Source: Branchiostoma floridae (lineage: Eukaryota > Chordata > Leptocardii > Amphioxiformes > Branchiostomatidae). Taken from it: 64,000 nt of DNA. Below the pieces are notes generated by a model. It did not search any database. It was given only the letters and a program-made list of their open reading frames with translations, and had not been told where the DNA came from. The position numbers and the translations under genes are program-made. Where the stretch lies: assembly GCF_000003815.2 (NCBI RefSeq), contig NC_049988.1, forward strand, positions 8,560,986-8,624,985. The letters are read 5' to 3'. Below, piece by piece: positions 13,291 through 25,493 of this stretch; position 1 is the first letter of the stretch, and each line of letters starts with the position of its first letter.

Positions 13291-14276
13291 CAGTACAAAC
13301 CTGGTGTGTTACGTGGTCTAGCGGGACATGTGATATATACAAAACAAGATATCCAAATATTCGTGAACTGAAATCGATTATTTTTCATGGTGTCCATATC
13401 GTAACATGATATATTGACAAAATAGTAGCCGGCAATTAGAATATAGTTTTAATAGTCTTTTCACAGAGACATCAGAAAATAACATTAAACTGAAGGCCGT
13501 TGAGCACATTTTAAGAGCATACGTGTATGGTATTGAAATAAAAATGCTTTGAAATAACAAACAGGAAACATTCTTGTTAACCTGAAATAATAGCATCAAA
13601 GGCCTACAATATTTCGGACCCAACTTGAACTCACCCCTAAGATAATGGACGGTCCCGTGGTGGCCTTTACAATCGGTCATGACCTTGTCCTGCTCTAACA
13701 AGTGCTGGTTCCAAAAATCAATCATTTACAGGCAATTAAAACACTCTCAGTGTCCGTGGGTTACTTCAATGCTTCAATTATGTCCACAAAGTCCTTTTTG
13801 CTCTCTACAAATATATGTAACGTTACACTATTTTATGGTACAATATAAATATTTATGAGAACATGTCGCGAATGTGACATTCAACTATGCCCCCCCCCCC
13901 CCTCCCTACCACCCAAACATGTAAAAAAAAAACTATTGAACAATCACAGCATATTTTGGCTGGTAAAAATTATGCTAACTTTCTGTCATGAAGAAACTAA
14001 TGATTTTACTAACCATACATGTAACTTAACAGTTTTCTGACAAAGCATCGCATTTCGTAACACCACAAATAGGAAACCATTCCCTCAGAACAAGCCAACT
14101 GTGCGAAACAACGGAAAGGCAAAAATATTTCACTATCACGTTACAAGAACACACTTACCTAAGGAGAAAGATATGCTATTTCCGAAAGTTTATGCTGGCC
14201 TCTTGTTTGGCTTCCTACCATCCGGCACAGTACAAGCTTGTAGAGAGAGATAAACAGTAGCCTGATATATCCCTTC
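13291..14276. other. unique non-coding sequence with a poly-C tract
   Basis: No gene recognised. A C-rich homopolymer tract at about 13890-13905 and an A-run follow each other. The sequence runs up to an assembly gap. Confidence 0.4.
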
Positions 14277-14376
14277 NNNNNNNNNNNNNNNNNNNNNNNN
14301 NNNNNNNNNNNNNNNNNNNNNNNNNNNNNNNNNNNNNNNNNNNNNNNNNNNNNNNNNNNNNNNNNNNNNNNNNNNN
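14277..14376. other. assembly gap of 100 N
   Basis: Exactly 100 N separate the flanks, the usual placeholder for a gap of unknown size. Any frame crossing it is meaningless. Confidence 0.98.
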
Positions 14377-16075
14377 GGCAGCAGCAGTCACCACAAATAC
14401 CGAAAGGCCCTTCGAGAGCGACAACCAACTGTTTTCAAACCCTGAACACGTTACGGACTTCCTCCAATACAACTCAAGTCGTCGATTCATAACATCGACC
14501 GAAATATTTCTGTCAGGCAAAGCCAAATTTTTGTCAACAGTGTGTAACAAACACATTCTGTGTGCAAGGAAAAGAAAGGAAGGCAGTCAACCCATAGCGT
14601 GGAACTTTTTAACACAAAATATAGTATCGAACATAACGTTACTTACGACAACACACTAGTAGTCAATCCACTGGCTTGCAGGCATAGAGCACAAACACTT
14701 TCCTCTAAACTGTCTGGTTTTTAAAAAAAGGGGAACCTCTAAAGATAACAATAGTCCAGAGGTACAGAGCTATTTAGGGTAAAAGGTCGTGCGAGGTCAT
14801 GGCACACGGGCTGAATACTAAAACCGTTTGTAACATTACTTTTCATTGGCGCATTTGAGTTCTCGCGTTTCTAGTAAATACCATGCGCTTGAGGTATTCT
14901 GTTACGTCATCTTTGAACAATGCTAATCTGTCGAGTGACCTACGGTGAGAATGATAATTACAGATACTAACGTTAACGTCGGAAACAAAACAGATAACAA
15001 CCTTTCACTACATTTATCAATGGCTTAATACAGTGCTGAAAATAGCGACCAAAAGGCATATCGAAACACTAATTCCACTGCAATCTCTGGATGCGTTTAA
15101 ATGCCAGTTAAAACTTTGATATACATTAAAAACATGATGTCATCAATGCCTGAAGTGGGCATCTAAGTTCTCGGCATACTTTCTCGTCCGGGCAAATGTT
15201 TGCTCTTTCAATGAGCGTATGGTTGCACTTGACAGGGTAATACATGTGACGTTGGTTCCAAGTGGATGATGGAGTGTGTCAAGGCTGATTTCAATGACCT
15301 GAAGGACGATTCTATTTTCCAAACTGTTTTTTTTTTTCTGGAGGGGTGGGAAAAAAAAGAAATCTTCCGTGTATAGAGATAGTACAACGCGACGACGGCG
15401 AGGCATACAGTTACAGTATATAGAGACTTGTTGTGTGTTGGATGTGATTCTCTCAATACTGGCGAAAATCAGGAAGACATTGATAATGCAATAGAAGCTA
15501 GAAGTAACATTTGCAAGCAAATACATAATGTTTACTATCACATGGTCAAGCCTAACAGACGTCTGCTCTGTTTATTCTGACTCAAACATTCATGCATATG
15601 ACCAGTCCTTCCAACTCTGTCCTGCTACTTGCTACATAGTGTAATCGAACACCACGTGATTTTTGCATCAGTAACCATGGTTAAGGCCGTCTGGTCCAGG
15701 TGATTGACCTGAATTGTTTGGAGAAGAAGAGACTCAGCAGGCAGAAACAAAACATGATGATCTAGAAAACTCCTCCGCGAGGTCAATGACCGAAGGTACA
15801 AAAAAAGACGGGCCTCGGGAAGGTCAGTGTCGCAAAGCTATGATTAGAGGAACGACCTCGATCTCGTAATAACACATCTGGTGTACTATTTGCAGCCAGT
15901 AGGTACCCAATTTTTTTTAGTAATGAGGCTGATCTGTAATTAGATTGGCATTCACACGTACAAAGTCTGTCTTTACCCTCAACACGTGTGACACTTTAGA
16001 ATAATGAAAGGTCAATGCCATTGCCGGTTAGTGAACCGTTTACTTTTAGACTCTGTGGTGTATGCTACCTACCAT
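14377..16075. other. unique non-coding sequence
   Basis: The one frame of note is on the minus strand, 15541-15143 (132 codons). Its C-terminal third looks protein-like (it ends TRKYAENLDAHFRH and stop), but it includes an A/T-run-encoded stretch of F and K and matches no family I know. I do not call it a gene. Confidence 0.4.
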
Positions 16076-16246
16076 GTGAGTGAGTGAGTGAGTGAGTGAG
16101 TGAGTGAGTGAGTGAGTGAGTGAGTGAGTGAGTGAGTGAGTGAGTGAGTGAGTGAGTGAGTGAGTGAGTGAGTGAGTGAGTGAGCGTAAGAATGAGTGTG
16201 AGTGAGTGAGTGAGTGAGTGAGTGAGTGAGTGAGTGAGTGAGTGGG
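16076..16246. repeat. (GTGA)n microsatellite
   Basis: An almost uninterrupted run of GTGA/TGAG tetramers with one short interruption near 16185-16199. It produces an artefactual minus-strand frame of repeated T-H-S-L. Confidence 0.98.
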
Positions 16247-16974
16247 TCAGCGAGCGAGTCGAACAATCGGTTGGCTGATGCAACAATCGTAGAGACAAGC
16301 GTTCTGTCACGTCACTAAGTGCTTCGACAAAAACTTTCAATCGTGCATGGCATGTTTTGAAAACAGTGCAAAACACAAAGGACCTAGAGGCTGTTTATTT
16401 ACATCCGTTTCTCCAATATATTTGGTGACAACAAATTTGTATATGCCTGGTGTCACACAGTTGTTTAGGCTACACATACAGCCTAGCCTCGATTTTCTGC
16501 CTCATCTCTGACGCAATCCTTCCAGAAAGCCTTTGTTTGAGAGCCTGGAAGAGGCCTGATAAGAGAGGCTAGCGTGCCACCCAAGTTAAAACAAATCAAC
16601 TCTGAACTCCATATATTTATAAAACCTTGAGCACAGATGGGACAGGACAGTGACCGGACAGTCTACGACAACGTGCATCTTGTACTCTTCTGACAAAGCG
16701 TCTCACCAAAACTGAATGTAAGTGCTCTTAACGACTGTAGAATGTTGCGTAGAGTCCAAATCCAAGACACCGTGTGCATGTCTGTTGCCCTTGTTTGTAA
16801 TTGATTTTAAAGCTTTGTAATCAAATGTCTATGACATTGATACTACTATTTTAAAACTGTTCTAACTTTATAGATATTCCCCCCGTTCTGTAAAATCCAA
16901 CACCCAGCAGTGAAATCTAAAAATATATAGAGGGAACAATAGGGCTTCGTGGGGGCAATTAACTAATTTTACCA

Positions 16975-17230
16975 TTTGGCAAAGTTTACAAATATTAGTA
17001 AATGTGAAAGAATCACACAGAAATTTGGTAACTATTCTTAATAAAGATATTTTCTACTACAATATTCAAAGGAATTCAAGTAGATTAATATTTCGTGTTC
17101 AATTTTTTTGAAAAACATTTCAATTATTGCGGCTTTGATCAACTTTTATTCAAAATAATTCAAACTTAATTATTACAAATATCATCTAAAACCCCTCATG
17201 GTGACTTGGAATGGACTCTAAACAGCTTTG
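16975..17230 (+). repeat. diverged dispersed repeat, copy 1 (second copy at 21780-22040)
   Basis: Both copies share, in order, a TTTGTAAATAT-like start, AGAATCACA, a run of A-rich sequence, ATTCAAACTTA and ending TCTAAAACCCC..TGGTGACTT. No ends, target duplication or coding sequence could be defined. Confidence 0.5.
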
Positions 17231-17907
17231 ATATAATAAATAACGATATTGTTAGCCGTACGGTATGTGTGGATGGGAGCCCAGAAATATGTACAAATAT
17301 TGACGTTGAAAGAACTGTTGCAAAGGATAAATGTTCTTCTCTAACTATATATGTACAAAGAAATATGCACATGTACTTGAACCACAATATCCTAAACAAC
17401 ACGAGCCACCCCAATCTCAGCTCTTAATATATGCCCCAAGAAGAGGAAAGGCCCCGTATGTTTTTCTCGGAAAACCCCGTGAGAGAAAAAGCTCTCTGGC
17501 CAACTGTATAGTTCAATCAGTATGTATCTGTGTCAAGGGCAGCAGGGTCGCGGCCTGGATGGGCAGCACCTGGTCAGTACTAACGACGTTTCCACGGAGC
17601 TTCAAGATCACCCTACCCACCCCTCCTTTTCCATTAATGGTATTGTCCAAATACCTTTCACTCAATCCCTGTCCAGGCTGTCACTGTCCGAAGATTAATG
17701 GTCCTTTTGGAAATTTTTCGCGACCTTCCAAATTTCCTGCGTGCCCTGTTTTCGCAGAGATGTGGCTAGACTCTGTAATGGGGCCAATATGAGGTATCGC
17801 GCCTTACTGGGTCAGTGACCTGGTCCTAGCCTGGGTGGCTGATGGTTAGGGTGGATTCACACGTGCGTATTTATAGTCAAGTCCGTATGTATGACTCATG
17901 AGGTCTG

Positions 17908-18078
17908 TAGCCTCTAACAGACTCCACAGGTCGCTGGGGAAAATACAAATTGGACAGATTTAGAGTGGAGTTGGTCCCAAACCATACTCCTCGAGCAGCT
18001 AACACCTAACGTGTCTGGCTCTGTATTTGTCCAAATTCAATTATTTTTCCAGCGCCCTGTGGAGCCTGGTAGAGGCTA
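17908..18078. mobile_element. MITE with TAGCCTCTAMCAGRCTCC inverted ends
   Basis: The left end begins TAGCCTCTAACAGACTCCAC. The reverse complement of the right end begins TAGCCTCTACCAGGCTCCAC. Both continue with AGG.CGCTGG.AAAA and an ATTTGGACA-like block. The element is 171 bp and non-coding. I could not find a flanking target duplication, so it may be old. Confidence 0.75.
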
Positions 18079-19594
18079 AGAATTCCACACGGTATCTCAG
18101 ACTGGATACATGGTAAACTAGATACTAATGTAGCACTCTGCATGCCTCATATATTAATACCGGGTCGCACTTGCATCTGAACAAGTCCAACTGACATCCG
18201 ACTACAACAGGTACTGTGCTAGTATTATCGTACTGTACTGTTGCTGTATTGTTACATATTTAATATGTGATTTCATATGTTGGAGCAAAGGTTTGACAAT
18301 CAATGATTTAATTTAGAACTGCAGTTGTTCGTATATTTCGTACTTGCAAACATAAAATTGTCATGATCAAAAAGAGCTTGCTAGAAACATGGCATGCTTT
18401 GACCTCCTCGTGTTCAACTTTCAAGCCTCTGTTTGTTGTACTCCTAACGAAACAAATGTATTGAGACTTTTGTCTATCAATCTTCACTAAAACCATGCCC
18501 TCAAATCCGCTGGAGATATGAGTTGTCTTTGTACCCATGACTGTTGGTACTTTCATGTTCGTTAGTTTCGTGGCTGAAGCCGCTCCCCAACATTTTAGTG
18601 ACCAGCAAACAGTTGGAGAGAAGCTAAACTTATTACGCCTGTCCCCTATCGACGTTATGGCTACATACATATACTATGGTGGAATGCAAACTGAGGCAGA
18701 CACAAAAGAAATCGATGACACGGAACATTATCATCAAAAACGGCAATAGAAACTGCGGTTAGAATCAGTCGATAGAGAGATACGATTTGCGGTCATCATT
18801 GACAAATAAGGACCTGGCCACAATCGCCGTACGATCTCCGTACGATCGTATGGTGCCTGAGGACATTATCACCTTCGCCAAGAAGTTTATGTCTCAGGTG
18901 GCGTTTGTGTAATTGTGTCTGTCAGTTTCTGAACAGTAGAAGTCGGGAGGCTGTGGATGGATATCGTTATCTGGTAGGGTGATAAGGCATTCTCCTACGC
19001 AGAGGAACCACAGTCGTGTCAAAACTCCATAGGCTAATGCCGTTGGGGACCGGGCGTTAGGAGGATGGATACAGGTTGGAGAGTCAAGTTCGATAATGGA
19101 CCCCTAGCGGCTTTCTTCTTTACTGAAGCGAACTCCCAGCTTTGAAAGTTTGATACCTCGTGTTCTGGACAAGCACTGATCATGATTTTTCATGGAAGCT
19201 GTTTCAAGATGATATTCCATTTACCCGACATTGACTAATATCATTTTATATGTTCCGTTGAGCGATGAATGTATATTTCTGACCATGTGTTATCTTTCTT
19301 GTCTTGTTATGGGCCAAACCCTGGTATGCATATATAAGTGTATGTACTGTTGTGTCATGTATGTATATATCTGTATCATGTAACAGTTCCTGTGCAGAAG
19401 CCATCAGTTTGACTTGGCACATATCAGAAATACTTGCGTGCTGCGCCCATTTAGTACACAAATGGTTGGATGTCCCAGATATGGACTGGGCTCAGCTAGG
19501 GCCCTCATGGGGAGGACTGCAAACGGCATGGGATAAAACAAACATGGAACCCCTCAATATCTGCATACTCTGGCTCGTAAATCACTGGCGCCGC
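18079..19594. other. unique non-coding sequence
   Basis: No gene recognised. A 120-codon minus-strand frame (18670-18308) overlaps a 70-codon plus-strand frame. Neither matches a known family. Confidence 0.4.
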
Positions 19595-19913
19595 TAACCA
19601 GACTACCCTGGTAACCAGACTTGTAACCAGGACCGGTATGTTCTGCATGACTCCTCTCCGGAGTGCTTTTAAAGGTCCTCGGGAAAACCTACCTTGGCTG
19701 CCGAACAAATTCTCTGCTGGCCCTGGTTACAGGTACCCTGGTATCCAGAGAACAGCGCTCGCGGCTACGATTCTTTCCCGGGCGGCTAGCAACATAGCCC
19801 CGTAAACCGACTTTAGCCGGCGTGAAGGCGTAAACTCCCTTAGCCGGCTAAGTTGTACTCTGATATCCAGGGTAGGTTACAGGCCTCTGGGGTTATCCAG
19901 GGTATAACCAGAC
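19595..19913. mobile_element. outer MITE with perfect 9-bp target duplication
   Basis: The element is 19604-19904, flanked by TAACCAGAC on both sides (19595-19603 and 19905-19913). Its ends are inverted: TACCCTGGTAACC at left, and TACCCTGGATAACC as the reverse complement of the right end. It has no coding capacity. A second MITE sits inside it. Confidence 0.9.
19725..19883. mobile_element. inner MITE nested in another MITE, perfect 9-bp target duplication
   Basis: The element is 19734-19874 (141 bp), flanked by GGTTACAGG on both sides (19725-19733 and 19875-19883). Its ends read TACCCTGGTATCCAGAG, and TACCCTGGATATCAGAG as the reverse complement of the right. The ends resemble those of the outer element, so both probably used related transposases. 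Confidence 0.92.
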
Positions 19914-19951
19914 GTACAAACTGGAACTGAGAAGTCCTAGTAAAGCTCTGA

Positions 19952-20200
19952 TAGTCTCTACCAGACTGACTACTCTGGCTATTATACTTATAGGGAGAAT
20001 AATTTGCCAGGGGAGTTTTGCTACCAGAGGAGTTGGTAGTCTCTACCAGACTACGCTGGCTATTATACTATATAGAGATAATAATTTGTCAGGGGAGTTT
20101 TGGCCGGCCGCGCAGCCAAATCCTTAGCATGAACTGACTTCCCTGACCAATTTCCCGAATTCTACTATCTCTGTTCCCTCTGATGGAAGTTTCTGATAGA
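19952..20200 (+). mobile_element. MITE relic with an 85-bp internal tandem duplication
   Basis: TAGTCTCTACCAGACT occurs at 19952 and again at 20037. Each is followed by a similar block (CTGGCTATTATACT, then AATAATTTGYCAGGGGAGTTTTG), giving a period of 85 bp. The downstream part, GCATGAACTGACTTCCCTG, matches the minus-strand copy at 3925-4275. Confidence 0.7.
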
Positions 20201-21779
20201 TAAGCCGGGAAAGTAGACAATCATGGACTGAGGTGAAGTGTGCTGCTTTTTATCAAGTAGCTATTGGAGCAGCAATGTGGCTTCGCTAAGCTAAGGCTAG
20301 CGTTTTTTGCCAAGCGCTCTTCTCGAGAAGTGTGTTGGGTTCTTTTACGAGTAGGCTGGAGCTCCTACTATTATGATTTTATTGTTTCAATTTCTGTATA
20401 CATGTTAGATTTTTGTCACAAAATTTATACACATAACGTGCCTAAATACTGGGCCCCCTAGGAAACCAGCTAAATAAAGTTTTAGGGGTTAATTAATTAC
20501 TCAGTGGTCTTGATGAATGTAATGATGCCGTGTAAACTACATGGAAGTCGCTTTCCGCTATTTCGCTAATTATTGTGGTGACCACCGGGAGCTCATCGGT
20601 ATCTCATCGGTTACTGGACTGTTTCCCGCCCGCCCAGGCAGTTTCTGATAAGCCCTACACTGGTAGCATATATACACGAGTGGATGTTGCTGTTTTTATT
20701 CGCTCGGGGTTGCCCTTATCGTAGCCTCACCAGACAAAGCGAGACTGTTTGGGTTGACATGTGTCCCGAGAGGTCCGTCAGACCGCCCACACAGCACAGT
20801 GTTTGCGCCAGTCCCCGAGACAAGTGAGCTACCACCACCAAAATAAATCCAATTTTTATCAGCACAAAATAGGCAAAATGTCTAACAAAATAGGAAAATT
20901 GCATTTACTTGATGTATGCCGTGGTTACGTTTGTAAATATACTGTATTACCGTATTAAATAATAATTACCGACGTTTTTTTTTTAGAAAAAACAGTAGAC
21001 AATCCTGTTATATGTTTATTTCGTACACCAGACAATATCAGTATTTTTACTACTAAAGAAATACTAGAGTTGTAACCGAGTATATACGTAAATACTAGAG
21101 AGAAATGCGTTTCTTAAAATTTATTGAGAAGCGTTCTTAAATTCTTAATACTTTCGTTTCAACTACATGCCTTACAACTAAGTTACACCAACAGACAATT
21201 AAATGCTTCCTAAGGAGTATGTATGTCAACAGACAGACTCGACTCCCCCGAAAATACTAGTAATCTCCAAACGATCAGAAACCGGTAATGATCAGAAAAC
21301 TGTTACGCTATCAGAAAGCGGCACATATGAAGAAACGCCGCAGGTCCCGTTCTTGTTAGCGACCCACCCAGTATAAGTACCCTCTGATAACAACTTGGAG
21401 TAAATAACAGCGGATTATCATTCCAACGGGTAGATAAACCGATACAACATGTACCGCGGCTATAGTGTAGCATTACCTTCTTATTTGGGATCGACATAAA
21501 TAAAAGTGGTGTTATGTTGGTTTCTATTGCTCTATAAGTGGTGAGGATTAGCATGAGCTCTTTGTTAAGGTGTTCGTATTGATGTTCCACATGTGACACA
21601 GAAAAGCGGGATAACAAGTGGTTAAGTCCCCTAAGCCGCCCTTAATTATACAGCCACTACCGGCGGAGTCAACTAACGTCGGCGGCGAAGCGCGACGTCT
21701 GATCTAGGACAAACCAAGACATACTACCCCCGTTTGGACCTAACCTAAATCTACCTTTGGCCTAGTTTGGGAAATGTTG
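20201..21779. other. unique non-coding sequence
   Basis: I recognise nothing in this stretch beyond short A/T runs. Confidence 0.4.
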
Positions 21780-22040
21780 TAACTATTTGTAAATATTTCT
21801 AACAGTGACAGAATCACATCTATAGATGTTTGGAAATTGTTCTTAAAAAAAAAAGATACTTGTACATCGTCACTTTCACAACGTTTCCAAAATATATTTG
21901 TTGTAATTTTCATCTTTTAATGTTTAACAACACTTAAGAACTATTGTGACTTACCTATCTTTATTCGAAATAGTTCAAACTTACAACAAAAATTAAGAAG
22001 TATCTAAAAACCGTTGTGGTGACTTTGAATGAATCTACAA
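21780..22040 (+). repeat. diverged dispersed repeat, copy 2 (first copy at 16975-17230)
   Basis: Same block order as the copy at 16975-17230, with substitutions and indels. It ends just before the duplicated block that begins at 22179. Confidence 0.5.
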
Positions 22041-22263
22041 TGCCAAATAACGCGACGAAATACGTCTGTCTTTTCTAACTTCGTAAAGACTTCAGTGGGT
22101 TCACACTTCCAGTGTGTATCTTATTTTGAGGCCCGTCCCAAAATACCAACCTGCTGACCTACATCTAGCTTGTGTCCTGACAACAACAACAACGATGAAT
22201 GAAGACACTACAATGTTATGATCAAATCGGAGTTTTCTCTAGGACCCGTGTCCCTGTACAGGG

Positions 22264-22480
22264 GAAAAACTGTAGTCTCTACCAGACTCCGAGTCGCTGG
22301 AAAAAATTGTAGAAATGGTACAAATAGAGGAGTATGCCGGCCAGAGGAATATAGCCGGCTAGGCAACAGTAACGCGACCGCGGATCGCGAGCTGTTCCCT
22401 GTCCGGTTATATTCCTCTCTATTTGTTCCATTTCTACGATTTTCCAGCGATCCGGAGTCTGGTAGAGACTAGAAAAACTG
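22264..22480. mobile_element. MITE (TAGTCTCTACCAGACTCC family) with 9-bp target duplication
   Basis: The element is 22273-22471 (199 bp), flanked by GAAAAACTG at 22264-22272 and 22472-22480. Copy B of the block carries the unoccupied site, GGGGAAAAACTGAGACAG, around 29880-29894. The inverted ends are TAGTCTCTACCAGACTCC, followed by CGCTGGAAAA and a GTAGAAATGG block. It is non-coding. Confidence 0.95.
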
Positions 22481-22698
22481 AGACAGCTGTCCTGTTATAC
22501 ATTAGACCACATTCGTCCGTTATGTCTACATAGAAAAACGACGATTTTGCAATTTGGACCGAATTCGTGAAAACACCAATTCTGATACTTTCGTTAGTTT
22601 AGAACTTTAGATATACGCTATTTACATGTATTTTCACAATGCAATACTTGATACAGCAGTCTCTAATTCATTCTTGACAGGTCATTGGCGTATCATTA

Positions 22699-23072
22699 AA
22701 CAGGTAGAAGATGAACAGCATTTTATTTTACACTGTAAATTGTACCATAATGAACGGATTGTGCTTTATGAATATATCAGAAAAGAGTTCCCATATTTTG
22801 AACATCTTAATGCAACGGATAAATTTCTATTTTTGATGCGCCTAGACAAACCCTGTATATCAAACATTATATGTTCTTATATCTACACCTGTACAAAGAA
22901 GCGAGAAGATGTCGACCATCCTGTTAGCTTAGTACCTTCAACTAGTTAAATTGTATCCTGTTGTCTTTTTCATATGTTTGTTATTCTGTTATCAGTCATG
23001 TCTGTTATCAGTGACCTGTACCTAGCCCATCGAGGCATGAATGTACAATAAAGGTCTTTCATTCATTCATTA
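22699..23072 (+). mobile_element. 5'-truncated non-LTR retrotransposon (LINE) 3' end
   Basis: This 374-bp insertion is absent from copy B, where GTATCATTAATGC is intact. It contains the C-terminal end of a reverse-transcriptase polyprotein in the plus frame (about 22702-22949), with the cysteine/histidine motif EDEQHFILHC typical of LINE C-termini. It then has a 3' UTR ending AATAAAGGTCTTTCATTCAT, with an ATTC tetramer tail. TCATTA flanks both sides (22693-22698 and 23067-23072) but overlaps the tail, so the target duplication is ambiguous. L2/CR1-like is my guess for the clade. It is dead on arrival: no RT or endonuclease domain remains. Confidence 0.85.
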
Positions 23073-24198
23073 ATGCAATTAAAATTTAATAGACCGCGGA
23101 ACAGTCTCGGGACCCTTGAACTAGTTAGTACCCAACGTACGACCTATGAACCTTGAGTACACCCTGTCAATCATTATTAAGGGCCCCTGGTTGGCTCAGC
23201 ACAATTGGTTGGAGTAAACCTAATTACAGCGTAAGCTTAATCGTATTAAGCTCTCCTATCTAATCATTCCTTAAATCGGCAATTTAATAAAGGCACACTT
23301 CTATCATAAGTATTTAATGTTTATGCAAGGAATTGCCCTCAAGGAAATCAATAAAATGTATTACCACAAATTTGAAACCTCAAGTGTTATATAAACATCA
23401 CACAGAATGTTCTAAATGATTTTAAAGACGTGGGAACTCGAGACAAGTCCACTAGTACCATATTGCTTGCTCGGTGCAAAGGACATGTTGAGTGTAACAA
23501 CCGTCGCCAAGTTTTTGCTGACGACGGCACACTCGTGACTTGAGAAATATCGTGGCGTGTTAGCCAACGTGTACGTGCGTTGGTACATAACCGTGCAAAC
23601 AATGAACGGTGAACGGTACGATCTTTTTGACACGCTTTGTGTGGTAACGTTCTTTTGTACAAACATTCTTTTGTGGAAACTCACAGAAACAACAAGGGAA
23701 ATATATCTGTGACTGGATGTACTGTCAAAAAACCTCACTGTATTTTGCTCCTTTAGTTGACGTATCGTCTGTGTTTTTTTCTAGCGACGAACCATAACCA
23801 AGTACATATGCATGTAACATTTCAGACCATCTTTCGATATTCAAACTATAATTTTGCTCGAAAGTTACATATTACAGCCATTCTATTCTAAAGCATTGTT
23901 TTATAAACAGTGAACGCTACTGCTGCAACTGACAAAGAAGTTTTCAAACAAGTTGAAGTAGGCTAACGTAGGTCTATAACGGTAGACCTTTGCAGAAATA
24001 GATTCTATAAAAATCATCAACGCTATTTTTAGACTACTATCAAACCCATCCTTGGTAATTGATGCCGACATCACGACTAGGAAGAACAACTGACATATTT
24101 GCAAGTTTATTAGCCTAAGAAAAGAGATAGTGACCACAAGCCGCACACACAAGCACACAAAACACGTTTTCTCCCGGGAGATAATCAGCCAACTGTAA

Positions 24199-24280
24199 AC
24201 AAGTCAACAATGGCTGGTACAGGCAGGAACTATTGTTCTCACCACGGATGTAAACAAACCGGCTCGACGAACCCACGATA
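24199..24280 (+). other. short conserved frame with C-x4-C start, present in both block copies
   Basis: A good-context ATG (AACAATGGCTGG) opens a frame of about 23 codons, MAGTGRNYCSHHGCKQTGS and then stop, also present at about 31198. The YC-x4-C pattern at the N-terminus resembles the first half of a THAP-type zinc finger, which P-like transposases carry. The remaining CH residues are not found downstream. This could be a decayed first exon or chance. Confidence 0.15.
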
Positions 24281-25238
24281 AGCAATACAAATGGCGACAA
24301 CCGCCCACCATTTTGTCTGTTGACAACTCCGACTGCTTCCCTCATCAGACAGTGAGAAAATTATTTCTACTCGGTAGAGAAGAAATGTTGTAGAAGGCCA
24401 GAGGTCGAAACGAGGTCGCCCGGCCCCATGAGAGACCTACATTGAAAAGCTACTGAATTGAAAGACAACAATAGCAAGCAAACACTATGGGGAAAGGCCA
24501 TCCATCGTGCTGACTGCCTCTTGAGAGCAGCTGCAATTCAATCGTGGAGAGGACTGACAGAAGCTTTCCAGGGGTGTCTGTGAATAACTATTAGGTCTCT
24601 GGCGTAAGCAGTCTGATTTCTGCTTCTTAGAGAACACGACCTCTTCAAATCGTTGCGTAGACAACTAGACAGCTTTCAAAATCACCCATTTACAGAAACA
24701 GGTCACTGAATATTCATCAAACTCAACAGAACTGACCTGTAAATGCCAGTTGGTCTGTCAAGTTGACAAAATACCCAGTCACAACTCACTGTCTAAAATG
24801 TAAGGTCGCTAAATGCCAGCTCTGCTCAGAAGCAGGCATTATAAAGCAGGACACACAAAAGTTAATCACACATTTTCTCGACCTCTCTGTGTCATTGGCG
24901 GCCGTAACTAACAGCTTGTAGATACAACAATATGAACCCAATTTAAATGTGTACATTATATAAACCCCCAAAGGCATACACAGAACGTACACAATGTCGC
25001 TCACGTAGTCTAAATGTTATTTTTGGTACGACTCTAACGTTACCCGTAGCTGTGAAATATGTCCATTCATTCTGTGATCTTACTCATACATACAAGATAT
25101 AAACACCAAATGTACAACGAAGGGAATCACAAATGTTTTGTGTAAATACGGAAGAGACTAAGACGACCCACCTTTGCTGCTAATAACCAGTAGTTGAGAG
25201 TATTTCGGTAGCCAGACCCTGCGTATGCCGCCAGCTAG

Positions 25239-25493
25239 TTGTGGGACTATGCAAAGGTCGAGGCGCTGCAGTTGAATAACTTCCCTCAGCGACTGCGCGG
25301 CCTTGTCTCTATTCTACGCTCCGTCCCTGGTTTTGTTCGGACGAATAATAGCCCTGCGTCGGAATTCCGTGGAAGACAGCTGTCACAATGTCCCAAAACT
25401 GTTATATCTACGTCTGTTGAAGAAGAGCACTCAACCAGCGCCCGAACTAGACCTCAACTCTTTCGTGAACAGCTCCACACTCCACTAATCTAG
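25239..25493 (+). other. 84-codon frame identical in both block copies, function unknown
   Basis: The frame MWDYAKVEAL... to LHTPLI and stop is identical at the protein level in copy A and copy B (32217-32471), and no DNA difference is seen in it, whereas neighbouring sequence differs. I recognise no domain. With recent duplication, identity over 255 bp is weak evidence for selection. An alternative frame is also open. Confidence 0.2.

Noticed and set aside
14215-14556. Frames crossing the N gap
   Set aside because: Undetermined bases; the frame is not real evidence.
15143-15541. 132-codon minus frame with protein-like C-terminal third
   Set aside because: Includes homopolymer-encoded F and K runs, no known domain, no start or splice support.
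16487-16573. Possible tiny MITE with TAGCCTC..GAGGCTA ends
   Set aside because: Only 7 bp of terminal match and no target duplication.
17331-17792. 153-codon plus frame, with a minus frame faintly like a histone H2A C-terminus (VLPIQAATLLP)
   Set aside because: The similarity is only a few residues, the minus frame is bounded by stops after 49 codons and no histone core motif is present.
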